Shown in pieces: positions 31,939-44,239 of a DNA stretch of 64,000 nucleotides; positions within the stretch are counted from its first letter, which is position 1; every line of letters begins with the position of its first letter. The notes under the pieces are model-generated. The model was not told the origin of the DNA, searched no databases, and saw only the letters and a list, made by a program, of their open reading frames with translations. The position numbers and the translations under genes are program-made. The stretch spans positions 1,622,001 through 1,686,000 of the forward strand of contig NC_064437.1 of the NCBI RefSeq assembly GCF_023343835.1, in the 5' to 3' direction. The DNA comes from Lagopus muta (Eukaryota; Chordata; Aves; Galliformes; Phasianidae).

Positions 31939-32951
31939 GTAAGTGGGCTGGTCACAGCGCTGACCCACATCTGGAGTTTCTGCCCCCTCCTGTTTGAAAC
32001 AGAGGGGCATCTTGTACTGATTAAGTCCGTCAGCATCGTAAAGGTAGCTTTTGTAATATACTAGAAGTAAATTAATTATTAATACAGGTAGACAAAAGTT
32101 TAACTTGCCTGCAGTATACCTCTTTATTTCACCATTTTATGTTTGGATCGTACCACCTACAAACGCCAGCTGCGTAGTGAAGCCTCTAGAGACTGTGGGC
32201 ACCTCTTCTGCCTATTCCAGCTGCAGTCTCAGCACAGCTGGCTGCTTGCCGTTCGGTGCTGCTCCATCAGACCCATCAGCAGGCATAGGAGCAGATATCT
32301 GCCATCCCGGCTCTCTGAGCACATGTGACCAGCTCTGATTAAGCCCAGCTGAATGTGTTCGCAGTGCTGTAAAATTCCACCGCCCGCCAGCCTGCTCTGC
32401 TGCCTGGGTGAGAGCCCGGCCCGCTCGGTGCAGTATGCAGCGTGGTCACAGTGTGGTGCTACCCTCGTACTCGTGAGCAGTCCCAGCCCTTAGCTGTTGC
32501 ACGCTGTGTGGCACCATTAACTCACCTGGCCCTTGGCCAGGTGTACATGCTGTCTAGTTCATGGCATTCAGCACTTGAGTAACAGAAAACAAATGCTGCC
32601 TTCAAGCTGCAATGAATTTAAGGAGGAGAATGCCTTCACTCTCTCCAGCTTTATTTATAAAGAGATAAGTTAACATTTCTCCCTTCAGTCTAGCATTGGC
32701 GAGTTGGATTTTTAAGAGTGATTCAGCCAGAAGTTACCAGGGTTGTTATGGTAGCACTATGATCACGATAATTTCCTGCACTGAAGCCCCAGATGCAAAG
32801 CACTTCTCTTAGATGTTCCTGAGCCTCTCATCTGGAAGCTAGGAAACCCATCAGGGTGATCTGAGGTTCTGAGACTTGCAAGGGATGGGGAATGGAGGAA
32901 GCACCTGCTGAGCCTGGCAGCATTGTGGAGGGGCCACGATGACTGACAGGC

Positions 32952-33026
32952 TGCCCTGGCTCAGTTATCACAGTGCTGATGCTGTCTCTTGTAAAGGTAC
33001 AGTACTGTGATAACTGAAGGATGGCA
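32952..33026 (+). ncRNA. MIR101-1: pre-miR-101 hairpin (MIR101-1)
   Basis: miR-101 is a vertebrate microRNA that represses many mRNAs; EZH2 is the best-known target. The 75-base segment reads as human pre-miR-101-1, with the same length and both arms unchanged. The 5p strand is at 32,962-32,983 and the 3p strand (beginning TACAGTACTG) at 32,998-33,018. The differences lie in the terminal loop (CTCTTG where human has CTATTC, from memory). The seed of the 3p strand (ACAGUAC) is intact. It sits 3.2 kb from the AK4 start and on the opposite strand, as in mammals. The 5p arm identifies it as the 101-1 and not the 101-2 paralogue. Confidence 0.98.
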
Positions 33027-33147
33027 GCCATCTGAGCTTCAGAGGCCCTTGTCTGCAGCTGATGGATGGACATTCAGCACAGCATTCCGCTGAGGTGGGT
33101 GTCTTCATTCTAAACATACCCCTGATGTAAAAGTCAAGGTTTACTTG

Positions 33148-33153
33148 AATAAA
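33148..33153 (+). terminator. Candidate poly(A) signal of pri-miR-101
   Basis: AATAAA about 120 bases after the hairpin on the same strand, with T/G-rich sequence following. It could end the primary transcript; no direct evidence. Confidence 0.4.
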
Positions 33154-36076
33154 GATTACACTTTATTGACAGCTTGCTTCTTAATCAACTGTTTTGGTGT
33201 GAGATCTTCCAGAAATGCTACGCTTGAGAAGCTTCAAAAATGGTTCTGAAAGGGTGAGAAATGATTCTGGAAGGGTCCTGTGCAGAGTGGGGAGTGCTGG
33301 AGTGGGGAGGTGAGAAAACATGGGTTGTATACTTGGTAGTGGAGGACAGGGGAACTACTCTGTAGATGTACACAAACTCCTTTTTAGATGCATTTTAATG
33401 CTGTTTGTTATAGATAGCATGGTTTTGGCTGACTAGTGCCCTAACTTGCTGTCTGTGCCCTCTGTTATGTGGTTGTATGGTCTGGGACAGGGCTCACGTC
33501 AGTCTCTCGTCAGTCCGAGACCGCACGGCTGCAAGCAGCTAGCAGTTGGGTTGTTACAGGCTGGGGTTTCCCTGCCTCGGTGACTGGGACTACAAATCCC
33601 TCAGGTAACTTCTGTCATAGTTCCACCTCTAGGAAAAGCTCTGGGGTCCTTGGCAGTGCTGCAGCCTCCCCTCCTCGCCCGCAGGGCAGCAGCAAGCCTG
33701 GAGGAGCTGCAGCACTCTGCAGAGCTTGCTGTTTAGTCTTGAACTGGAGTTAGAACCAAGTTCTTTAACCCCGCAGGATTTAGAGAGCTCCTCCTTCAGG
33801 GCTGGGTGATTCATAGCTGCCCGGGCCTTGCCCTGTACTTCCCTGCCGGGGAGGACGAGGATTGCCTCAGCCCACGGCCACTCAAACAGCAATTACGTAG
33901 TTCATGTTCTCTCTGATCCCTACTGGAAGGTAGCTCTGCCAGGCCGTGCTGCTGGCTGTCTGTGAGCCAGCAGAGTCAATGCTGTGCCACTGCCATGGAG
34001 CATCATGCCAGCCTGCATCGTCTGAGCAGGGAAAATTATTGGTGCCGATAGCTGCTGGAATCTGCTTGTGCAGGAGGGCTCTGTTGTACCAATGCTGTGC
34101 AAATGATAAAAAGACATCCTGCTACCAAGAGTTAAAAGTTCTAGATAGATTAACATCTAAGCAGAGCCAACCCTCGACTTCCTTTCTGCCTCCTCCCAGA
34201 GCCCGAGAGGAGGAACCCCTGGCCCCAAAATGCAGAGCTGGTCACCTCCCCAGCGGCACGATGCCCTCGTTGCCCTTTTATGTCATGCTGCGCTCACTGC
34301 AGCGTGGAGCAGCTGGCTGGGGCTGGTCCTCTTCCCTTTGAGAAGCAAGAGGAGTGCCTAGGGGCAGACACAAGTTTTGCTGCCTACCTGGTCTGAGGAA
34401 TCAGGTTCCCTACCTGCCTTGGGATAGGATTCTGGGGTTATAAGTTACCTGGGCTGTTTAGTGAGACGTTGTAACTGCAGCATGCACCCAGTGTTGGTGA
34501 AAGAGAGCAAAGCTGCCAGTTGAAATGACATGCCTCTGGGCTTCAGATTGTGATTCTCATTTCCTGTCAAAATAACTACGGCTTTGAGTTCTGACATGGG
34601 ACAGGAACTGAAAATGCTGTCTGTGCCTCAAAACAACACCTCTGTGATCAGATTTAATGGGAGCCTTTATCTCTCTCTAGCTTAGCAGACACAGTCCTTC
34701 TTTCCTGTAGCTTCCTACTGATATCGTAATTGGACAGACATAAATACCTGTGGGTTTGCCATGTCTAAATATTGCTACATGCAAACAGTGCAGCTCTCAA
34801 GTCCTTTTTGGCACTGAAACGCTTCCTCCCACTAACTGTTAAAGCAAGATGTAAACAACGTGCATATAGTGACGTGTCACACCACTTTCTGCTCAAAATA
34901 AGCCCTCTGAAGACGGTCCATTTTCTGATAAAATGTTTTGTGATGTACGGTTCTGATCCCAAGGAAAGCCCATTTTCTTGTGACATGTCAGCTGTCGTTC
35001 TGAATGGATTTGTTCCACCCCAGTGGTTCTCAGGCTCTTTTAGCAGGAAAGTCCCTGTTCCCATCTGGAGGCTGTCGCTCTCCCACCCACGTTCTGCCTG
35101 AGAAGAGCAGCAGTTCTGCTCCTGTGATATCTCCTCCAGGCTGTGATTCTGCAGACCAGAACAGCGCCGCTGCCCCTGGCTCTCGTCCATCAGCCATCCT
35201 TTTAAGGGGAGAAGCAAGCTGCTACCTGCTTCTCACAGCAGTGGGATGAAAGGCATCCATTGTCCGCTAGCACTGATCCTTGGAACCAGGTGGAGCTTTG
35301 CTTTTCCCATTTTTTTACAGATCTTCATTTGTTACTGTGTCTTCTCTTACCATACATTGGGAAGCATCAGTACCAAAAGATTTCATTTTGTTTATACTAA
35401 GAAAAGAATCCTTCCCAACAAAGTTTCAAGCACGCTGTTGTTGTTCCAAAGTCCAGCAGTGTCACCTACAAATCAGACACTGTTCTAGTTACTGTTCATT
35501 CAGGCTGCCTCTGAGTAGTGCAGACCAGCTCCACTTGAACTTTAGTCCAGGCCTTCTTGATGAAACATTTTCTAAATCAAGTAGCCTAATGATAATGTCT
35601 TGGTAACTCAAGTCTCAGATGTACTGGAGTGTAACGATGACAAACTTGGCTTTAGGTCAGGTCAAGCAGTTTCTGAATGTGAGCTTAGAAATGTTGGGCA
35701 AAGCAGAATAAATAAAACAAGCTGGTGAAGATTCTGGTGAAGTCTACTGGCTTGGTGGGGAAATGTGACTGGCTCAGCCCTGCTGTGTTATTTTTCTTCA
35801 GGTCTACAGTATCATCTCAGTGTACCACCTCCATCACATTCTCTGCCCAGCTCAACAGTGACAATATCTTCACTTTCTAGCACAAAATGGGATCGATGTG
35901 TTGGAGCTGTATTCCACTGCAGCTGTTGCCAACAGATGCTGTCATTACCTTCTTGCGTCTGTTGCCAGGTGAGGGGGGCCCTTTTCCACTTGGAGCAAAC
36001 ACACGCAGTAACAGTGACAGCAATGACGTGTGCCTCTGAGTGGGAAAACAAGTCCCCAAGTGCACTGTGTGACCAT

Positions 36077-36138
36077 TTTTGGGGGTTGGACACAATGATC
36101 TCTGGAGGTCCCTTCCTACCTCTGTGATTCTGTGATTT
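36077..36138 (+). repeat. CR1 3' tip
   Basis: 'ggttggacacaatgatctctgg' followed by 'gattctgtgattt' is a plus-orientation CR1 end. Confidence 0.85.
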
Positions 36139-37940
36139 CTCCCTTCTACACACAATATTTCTGCCTCTGGATGTTACCTTCCTCATGCTAAAACCATGTG
36201 TGTGTGGTGGGGAGGAATTCAGGTGCCGCTGAACGTTTTTGAGCTGAAACAAACCCTGGGTTTTTGACAGTATCGTGATTCACAAAGGGAAACAGTGACT
36301 TTGATAGATGTCAGATTGGGGACAGAACTCCGCAACAGGAACTGAGTGTTTCAGTGTGGTGTAATGTCAAAGTTGCTGCTATCGGTTGTGTGCAGGCAGA
36401 CGATAAAGTCCACACTGGGTGACTTGGTATCTAACTTGCTCTTCGTTACGTTTCTCAAGAATAGGAGAGGGCCATGGAGGAATGTGAATGAATATACTCT
36501 GATGCAAGGTCATACAACTGTATTGTGCTAATGTTACATTTTCTGGGACCAAACCCTGCTGGAGCCACAGGTGAGACCTTCTTTGACTCCAGCTTTGGCT
36601 CAGACCCGCTTTTCTTCAGATAATGAGTAAAATTCTGGTTCTGATCTCCATTTCCCCATTGACTTCAAGAGGATGACAGCTGCACTTAGTTTTTCTTAAG
36701 CTACGCGGGGATGTTCATCTGACAGTGGGAAAAGCCTCATTCAACTGCAGCACAAATTAGGTAAATAAGAGCTGTGACTTCTGGGTGTGACCTGGAGGTG
36801 GGCATGGTAGGGGGCCTCTTTCTGCCTAAATCCCTCGAGCAACCTCCAAACATAGAGATGTATGTGTTGGCACTGTAAGTTTCAACTTCTGAGCTAAAAC
36901 AGCCCCTCCGTGGTACCTCTGGCAGTGGCTGGTGGGTATGTTGCTCCTGACTCCAGGCAAAAACACCTGGCTGTTGAGTGCTTGTGTGTGCCTTGGGAGG
37001 GATGGAGAAGGCAGGTGGTTATCAGTGGCCCCACAGCTGCTGTTAGATTTCTCCCCATGGTGAGGCAGAGCTCGCTATTGACCAACCTCCATTTTCATTA
37101 ACTCCAGAAGCTGGCAGAGTACACTGAATAATTCAAGAGAGACATGTTTAAACATTTGCACAAGCCTCAGATTCCTCCTGGCTAAAAATAAGCCTGTGAG
37201 AAAGAAAACGATTCTCATTCGAGGTGCCAGCAGATGGGCAGTAGAGGCACAGACCCCATCCCAACACCATCATGTCGCTGCTCCCAAGGGGAGCATTGGC
37301 TGTAGGGCTTATCCCCACTGCTGGGGCCAGCCTGAAGGTGGTGCAAAGCAAAGATACGAACTCACAGATGCCCTTTGAGGTCAGCATTTTGGAGCACCCG
37401 AGCAGAAGTGGTTCTTCCACAGGGAGAGATCTGTGCCTTTCCCACCGTAGCTGAGCACCAATGGGCAGAGCCAGCGTGCCAGGCTCCGTTCTGATGTTCT
37501 ACTGAGTGCCTGAGATTGCTTGCCAGTTTGGTGCACTTCATGTATAAAATATATTGGCTTCGTGTCCCCAGGGTGACAAAAAATGTACTGAGTTCTTTTT
37601 TGGAAAAACTTCCATGGTGTGCAGAACGACAGCTTCTCAGGGCAGCCTGTGATGCTGCCCCACCAGCAGCCAAAGCCTCGCTGCATTCTGGGGTTAAATG
37701 CAGTGCTCCAGGGGACTCTAGAAATTAAAGCCCCCAGAGGTTATTGTTAATAAAACCTAATTAAATTTGGATGTAAATGTAGCGTGCTGTTGCATTTGCA
37801 TCTGGCTTTTGGTGGTTTACGTGTATATGTATGTGAATTATATAAGCAAGCATACTTGTAAGCATGCAAACAAGCATCTGTGCATAAACAGGTGCTTCTG
37901 AACTCTGGTGGTGTGACTGCAGTGTGCCAGCACCTAACTC

Positions 37941-38112
37941 ATGGAATCACAGCATGGCCTGGGTTGCAAAGGAGCACAACACTCATCAGCTCCAACCCCT
38001 GCTGTGTGCAGGTCACCAACCAGCAGCCCAGGCTGCCCAGAGCCACATCCAGCCTGGCCTTGGATGCCTGCAGGGATGGGGCATCCACAGCCTCCTTGGG
38101 CAGCCTGTGAAC
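37941..38112 (-). repeat. CR1 LINE 3' fragment, young subfamily
   Basis: An inverted copy beginning 'atggaatcacagcatggcct' and continuing with 'gtgtgcaggtcaccaaccag' and 'gatggggcatccacagcctc'. Nearly identical to the complement of the copy at 46,485. Confidence 0.95.
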
Positions 38113-38608
38113 AGTGCATCATCACCCTTTGCATGAAAATCATCCCTTTGGAGATGGCCATGCTGGGACATTGAGATGTGAAGGAATCTCTTCCCCCCAA
38201 ACTGAGACACTTAGAAACCCTAGTTAGCTTGATAAATAACAAAAAAGAAGGAGGCTGAGGACAACACTTAGAAGTTGTTAATGATGAAGAAACAATTCAC
38301 ACGTTCCATTTGTCTCAAAATAAATTCTCTCTTGTTTTCCAAGCAGAGACAAGTGCTCTGTAAGCAGCATCGCAGTCACTTTTCTGCTCGTGTTATGTGA
38401 GCACAGGAAGTTTCAGATAAATTCAGCAGCAGATCAGATGAAAGGACTCGTGCACTCACATATCTATTTACACAGCCCCTGTGGCAAGTCGCAGCCCATT
38501 GCTGCAGTGCTGGGGGGCCTCGTGATCTTCAAGGTATTGCACAGCCATGCTGGGTGGCACTTTATGGGAAGCTTTGCAGGCAGGATGTATTTCTTTTGGG
38601 GAAAAAAA

Positions 38609-38626
38609 ATATATATATATATATAT
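38609..38626. repeat. (AT)n microsatellite
   Basis: Nine AT units preceded by an A-run. Confidence 0.95.
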
Positions 38627-39584
38627 TTTAAAGTAAATTTTCATTTGAGCAGCACTGAACACAGCCTGATGCTCTGCAGGAGCACGGGTGATTAGTGCTG
38701 GAATACTTTGCAGTACAGATGCAATGTAAGCAGCCCATTTTCCACCTTGCGCAGCTCCTGTGGCTTCACGGCCTCCTCCTGATGTTCGCCAGCACACAGG
38801 AGAAGAAACAGCCCTGGATATACTGCTGAGAAACAGGCTGCTGACAGACTGAGACCACTGAGATGGTGTTAAATCACGTTTATGTAAAGGTCCAGGCCAT
38901 TCCAAGCTGACGGCACCCGTGATTTAAAGCACTTTACCGTACGCAGGGCCACTTGCTGTAGCCTGAAATGTCATGAAAGCAAAAGAAAGAAAAGCTTTTA
39001 AAACGTTTACGCTGTTTGAGATCATGTGAAAACATCACCTTTTCTAAAGAAAAATGATGGCAAGGTGAAGTTTGACTTCTGAAAACTTGAAAATTGAACT
39101 GCATAACAAGCAAGCGAAGGGAAAATTTGTATGTAGCTGCCTGCCCTCTTCTGTTAGAAATAATTTGTTTGAATTTCATTTCATTTTTAATTCACAAATA
39201 CCAAGAAAGAACAGCCCTGTTGTCTGTATATTACCGTATTTTTTTTTTTTCTTGGAGGACGTCAGTGCTTCCTGGAAACTGCAAAATAAAGCAATAAGGG
39301 AGATAATTAGTGATTCTTCTGACCTGTCACTCCAACCCAGCGCAGTCCTTGCAGGGTGAGGGAAAATTGCTTTGCTTCAAAGGCCTTTTCTGCAGCTCTC
39401 TGCAAGCCTGTTCTCCTTGTAGACGCGAAAGCTACAAATGTATCTGATTGCTTCCACAAAGAAAACGACTTGAAATGTTTTAATACAAAATTACATCATT
39501 CTCATAGGATGGGATGCTGCGGTGAACGCAGTTGGAGCATTTAGCCTGCTTTCCCAAGGAAATAGGTTTCTGAAACTGCTGTCG

Positions 39585-39603
39585 GTCTGTCTGTCTGTCT
39601 GTC
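39585..39603. repeat. (TCTG)n microsatellite
   Basis: About four to five TCTG units; borders approximate. Confidence 0.85.
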
Positions 39604-41239
39604 CTCACTGATGACTTTTGAACTTGACAGTAACTTCCAGTCAGCTTAGCAGTGAGACAGAGGTGTTGAAATACTAAATTCCTAATTAGTGAAGTTGATA
39701 GCTGGAAAAGAGCAGAGAGATGGAAATCGGTGCTGTTCCATGTGGAAGATGGCCAGCACTGTTGTTGCGTTTGGAGGTGGCTGGAAATCCTGCTGTTATT
39801 AACATAATTTTGGATTAATTTCTAGAAGCACGTTGATTTCACCCCAATTAGGACATCACAGAACAGTCAATAGAAATCAGAAGTCTACACAGTCTTGAAA
39901 CTAAGGAGAAAAAGTGAAAAGCTCACGTTGCAGGCAGAGATTAAAGACACGATTTCTCCAAGGCTCCAAGTGCCAAAGGACCCCAGCTCTGTGTGTTAAA
40001 TGCAGCTGTGTGAGCACACAAGAATTAAATTCCCACTGAAGGATTCATCCCTGGGCACGGGCTCAGGCTTTGGGTGCTCATTCAGACAGTGGCAGAGGTA
40101 AAGCTGCTGCCTGAGCTGTGGCCACTAAAAGCAGCCCCAGACTAAGCCCCTTATGCAATCCTTCCGTCACAGCCACCTCCTCAGCTTGGGTTTGGTTTGT
40201 AGCTCTGAGCTGGATTTAAGGACATTTGCAGCATCAACAACTGTGCTAGAAAACGAGTCCTGAATGTGGAACATAACTAATACTGATCTGGTATGGAAAC
40301 CCACCATGAGAAACTGGTCATGCAAGGCAAAGCAGTGGGAGTGCAGCCCCAGGGAGCAGAACAGGAGAGCAAGGGAAGGTGGGGCTTTCTGAAAGCCGCG
40401 GCACAGCTGCAGAAGCTGCCAATCGCGGTCACAGATTTGCTCTCTCTCCCTCCAACCTCAGCAAAATGGGTGAGACTGACACTTTGTGCAGAGCGCTGCT
40501 AACGCAGAACCAGTGATGCGCCATGGCAGGGGAAGGTGAACGCCCTGCGATGTAATCCAAACTGCTTCCCTGGCAGCTCTGAAAGCAGGGCTGCGGAATG
40601 ACCAGCTTGATTCCTCTGTGAAAGGGGAAAACGATGAACGATTATCTATCTATAGTTTGTAAACTACAACCACACGGATGCACGGTTGTGTCGTCACGTG
40701 CAATCAGCCCCTCCACCTGGCTCCGGGGTGGGAGATTAGCAAGGAGATAAGGCTGGAGGATCAGGACAGCCCAAGTGTGAGGCAGGCAGGCGGGGAGCAA
40801 TGTGTGTCTGTGAACAGCCCGCAGCAGCCGGGCATTGCACACCCACGTGCTGTGGGTGCATGAGAAGACTTTGACAAAAAGATGCTATCAGCTTGCTCTG
40901 ATTAAACTGACGTGAATTACATAGAACTGCCGTTGTGTCAGAAGATGTCACATTTACCAGGGCTAGCTTCTTTTATTTTTTTAATGAATGATTTGTCTAT
41001 TAGGACCGTCCTCCCAAAGTGCAGCAGTGAATTGGTTCTTTTCCCAGAAGGTAATGCCAAATATGTGCGTGCACATGGCAAGGGGGAATGGTTCTCTTAC
41101 TGACACGACTTCCATGCGTACCATTTGCTGTGAGTTTGAGGGTCTGAAACCACAACGAAGAAACCCATTTATTTTCTGTGCACAGGGGAGAAAGGTGGAG
41201 ACAGGACAAGGGGAAACGGCCAGAAACTGCAGCATAGGA

Positions 41240-41458
41240 AGTTCCACACCAATGTGCACAAGAACTTCTTTACAGTGAGGTGACAGAGCGCTGGAACAGG
41301 CTGCCCAGGGAGGTGGTGGAGTCTCCTTCTCTGGAGATGTTCAAGACCTGCCTGGATGCCGACCTGTGCGACCTGCTGTAGGGAACTGCTTTGGCAGGGG
41401 GTTAGACTCGATGAGCTCTGGAGGTCCCTTCCAACCCATACAATTCTGTGATTCTGTG
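41240..41458 (+). repeat. CR1 LINE 3' fragment
   Basis: A plus-orientation copy with 'gcgctggaacaggctgccca' and 'gaggtggtggagtctccttc', ending 'acaattctgtgattctgtg', a well-preserved CR1 terminus. Confidence 0.95.
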
Positions 41459-41679
41459 TGCAAACACCGAAACACCGAAGCACCGTGTCTGCATGTCTGT
41501 GCAGAGATAGGATGGGATTTAGAGCTCACATACACGCAGATCCTGCGCCATAACTGGAAGATACGGAGCTCCAAGAGTGCAGGCAGGCTCCGCTTTGGGC
41601 TTTTCAGTTGGGATTAGGGAAGAAACACGCAAAGCTGAGATGGAAGCCAGCACACCCTGAGGCCGAGCAGTGACAAACA

Positions 41680-41898
41680 GGTTGCCTATTAGGAGAAATG
41701 TCTTCTCCAGAGCACGGTGAGGCACCGGCACAGCACGACCAGAGCGTTGGGGGGTTGGATCACCATCCCTGGGGGTGTTCCAGAGCTGTGCGGATGTGGC
41801 GCTGAGAGGCGCGGGCAGCGGGCGCTGGGATGTAGGCTGGGGTTGGGCTCGGGCCGCTCGGAGGGCTTCTCCAATCTCAATGACTGCGAGGTTCTGTC
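41680..41898 (+). repeat. CR1 fragment beside the JAK1 promoter, CpG-rich
   Basis: A plus-orientation copy of the subfamily found at 18,590 and 63,150, ending 'cttctccaatctcaatgac' and 'gaggttctgtcac'. Unlike those copies it retains many CpG steps (for example 'gcgctgagaggcgcgggca'). Confidence 0.88.
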
Positions 41899-41959
41899 AC
41901 TAAACTCAAGCCAACACGCAGCCCCACCGGCTGCCCCGTGCCGCACGGCAGCCCCATCC

Positions 41960-42230
41960 CGGCCCCCGCGGGCAGCAAATGGCGGCGCGCGGCCGCATCC
42001 CCCCCCCCTCCGACCCTGCTGTGGGAGGCGGGCGCAGCCGCGCGCCGCCCCCGGGCGGGCTCAGCCCGGCGCATGCTCCGCGGGCGGTCCTCCGCCGCCG
42101 TGCCGGACCGCCGCCCTGCCGCTGCCGAGCTCTGCGGGCTCCGCTCTCGCTGACCCCGGGCCGCGCCGTCCCTCGGCCCTTTGGGGCGAGCGGCTGAGGG
42201 GTACGGCCGCCCGAGGTGTGACGGCAAGCG
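41960..42230 (+). other. JAK1: Putative non-coding exon 1 of JAK1
   Basis: JAK1 is the tyrosine kinase that couples cytokine receptors to STATs. Here only a possible 5' leader exon is present: GC-rich sequence after the YY1-like element and a good donor, CAAGCG/GTGAGT, at 42,231. I searched for the conserved JAK1 start (MQYLNIKEDC) and FERM-domain coding in the rest of the window and did not find it, so the coding exons are likely beyond 64,000. The 5' end is approximate. Assignment rests on synteny, strand and splice signal. Confidence 0.5.
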
Positions 42231-42455
42231 GTGAGTAGAGCCGGAGGGGGATCCGCGGGCCTCGCGTGGAGGAGGGGGTGGTGGTGGTGGTGCTGGTGGT
42301 GGAGGGGCGGCGCGGCGGCGGCTTTTCCCCCGTGGGGGTGCCGGGAGATGGCGGCCGGCGGCGGGGCGGCGCGGGGATCCCCTGGAGCACCTTCAGGGCC
42401 ACCGGGCAGAAGGGGGCGGCCGGGGAGGGGGAGGGGGGCGGCGGTGGGCCGCTCT

Positions 42456-42500
42456 GGGTTCGGCCCCGCTGGGTTCGGCCCCGCTGGGTTCGGCCCCGCT
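42456..42500. repeat. 15-bp tandem repeat, 3 perfect copies
   Basis: GGGTTCGGCCCCGCT is repeated exactly three times inside the island, about 225 bases after the exon 1 donor. Confidence 0.95.
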
Positions 42501-43387
42501 GCACGAGCTGCGTTGGAGCGGTGGAGGAAGTGGGGCGGTGTTGGGAGAGGAGCGGATGGGGTGAACTCGGCGCCGGGGCTGAGCGCTGAGTCAAGCTGAA
42601 AAAGCCGGGCGCTCCTCCTGCTCGGATCCCCCCAAGCTCACGGCGGGACTCGGAGCGGAGTTCCCCGCAGATATCCCTGCGTTATCTTCTGTGCGAGCTC
42701 AGGGCTTGGGCCGGCAGATCCGGCCCGGCTATCGGTCTGGCTCCCGTGCCGGAGATAGAGGCGCTTCTTGGACGTCTGTCAAACCCCTCCCCGCGGTGCT
42801 GCTTCACCGCTGCCCCGCTGTGTGTCTGTGCGGTTCGGGCCGTCCCGTCGAGTTGGGGATCGGAAAAAGACGTGTGGGGAGCTCTTATACAGGGAGAACC
42901 GGGAAACAAGGATCCGAATGCCAACCCCACCGCTGGGCCGTTCCTGTTGGTAGCAGGACCGCATGGTGGTGGCAGGAGAGGCCGGGCCCAGCTTTGCTGA
43001 AATAAACCTCGTGTCCCTGCTGCAAATAAGGCTCTGGGTGATGTGGGGAGCAGGGCTGTGCTTGGGGGCTGGAGCCCGTTGTGTACGGGAGGCTGGGAGT
43101 CCTCCCAAGTTGCATCAGTGCTTATATTTAACTCCAGTTGGCCCGTTTAACTCTTGCTGGGAGGCGATGCTCAGAGGTGTCCTGGAGCAAAATGCGTGCG
43201 TGTTGGTGCTGCTTTGATCAGCAGAGCAGGAGAGAGCTGCTGGGCTCTGTTTTGCCCTTCTATGAGGAGCGATAGGCGTTTCCTTCTGACACTTGTTTTT
43301 AAAACGTGCAGGAAGTTGCACCTTGATCTGAGTCTGTGCTAGGTGACACTGTGGGTGTCAAAGCACAGGTGCTTTAAAACAGAGTGG

Positions 43388-43622
43388 GCTAAGGGCAAGT
43401 TCTTTACAGAGAGAGTGGTGAGGTGCTGGAACAGCTGCCCAGAGAGGCTGTGATGCCCCGTCTGTCCCTGGAGGTGTTCAAGGCCAGGTTGGATGGGGCC
43501 CTGGGCAGCCTGGGCTGCTGTGAAATGCGGAGGTTGGTGGCCCTGCTTGTGGCAGGGGGTTTGGGGATCCATGATCCTTGAGGCCTCTTCCAACCCTGGC
43601 CATTTTGTGTGATTCTGTGAGG
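43388..43622 (+). repeat. CR1 LINE 3' fragment
   Basis: Plus orientation. 'gaggtgctggaacagctgcc' and 'gatggggccctgggcagcct', ending 'ccattttgtgtgattctgtg'. Same subfamily as the copy at 59,315. Confidence 0.95.
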
Positions 43623-44239
43623 GCATAACGCTCTGAGCAACCAGCAGGTTGGAGCAGGCCCATGCTGGAGTGTCTGGTGCTAAAAGCGAGCAAACACAGG
43701 CAGATTTTATGCTTTTCTAAATATATTTGCAGTGATTTGGTTCTGTTTGAATATCTCGCTTGTCTACGTGTCTGCAGGCTGTTTGCCTCATAGCCCACTG
43801 GAACAGAGCACATAGTGTGCTTGTGCAGAGCAAAGCTGCAAGAGTTTGACCTTTAGGAATGGTTAGGTGAAAAGCTTGTAAAAAAATCAGAGTGATTGGG
43901 TCTGGATTTGCTCTAGAATATAAACATGGAGCTGGAATTAATCTGAGCTTGTTAACTTCTGGGAGACTCTGCTCTGTGAAAATCTTTTGAACTGGCCTTT
44001 TTGGGAAGCAGATTGTGTAAATCTAGAACTGTTTGGGAACGTGCTCTTTCTGCATGTCCACACTGACTGATCTGCTATGTGAATTTAGGAAAAATGAGAA
44101 GCAAAACCTAGAGAGAACATCTGATACAAATCTTTGGAAAGCAACCTGCACCAGTTGCAGAGCAAAAGGTGAGCTGTACCTGAGTGCTCAGTGGTAAAAC
44201 CAGCATTTCTTTTCACCTCATATATTTTTTTTTCTTAAG

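Larger units (their letters stand above)
33154..41679. other. Spacer between MIR101-1 and the JAK1 promoter
   Basis: About 8.5 kb with no supported gene. It holds CR1 pieces at 36,077, 37,941 and 41,240, an AT run at 38,609-38,626 and a short TCTG run near 39,590. The rest is unique and moderately AT-rich; any enhancers would need comparative alignment to see. Confidence 0.6.
41900..42950 (+). promoter_or_regulatory. JAK1: CpG island, probable JAK1 promoter
   Basis: A GC- and CpG-rich block of about 1 kb. A YY1-like element (CAAATGGCGGC, 41,976-41,985) points right, suggesting a start near 41,960. A second ATGGCGGC copy lies at about 42,348. From established knowledge, JAK1 is the next gene beyond MIR101-1, divergent from AK4, which matches position and strand. 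Confidence 0.6.

Noticed and set aside
32828-33073. An 81-codon open frame antisense to the miR-101 hairpin
   Set aside because: The conservation here is explained by the microRNA on the plus strand; the frame has no protein similarity.
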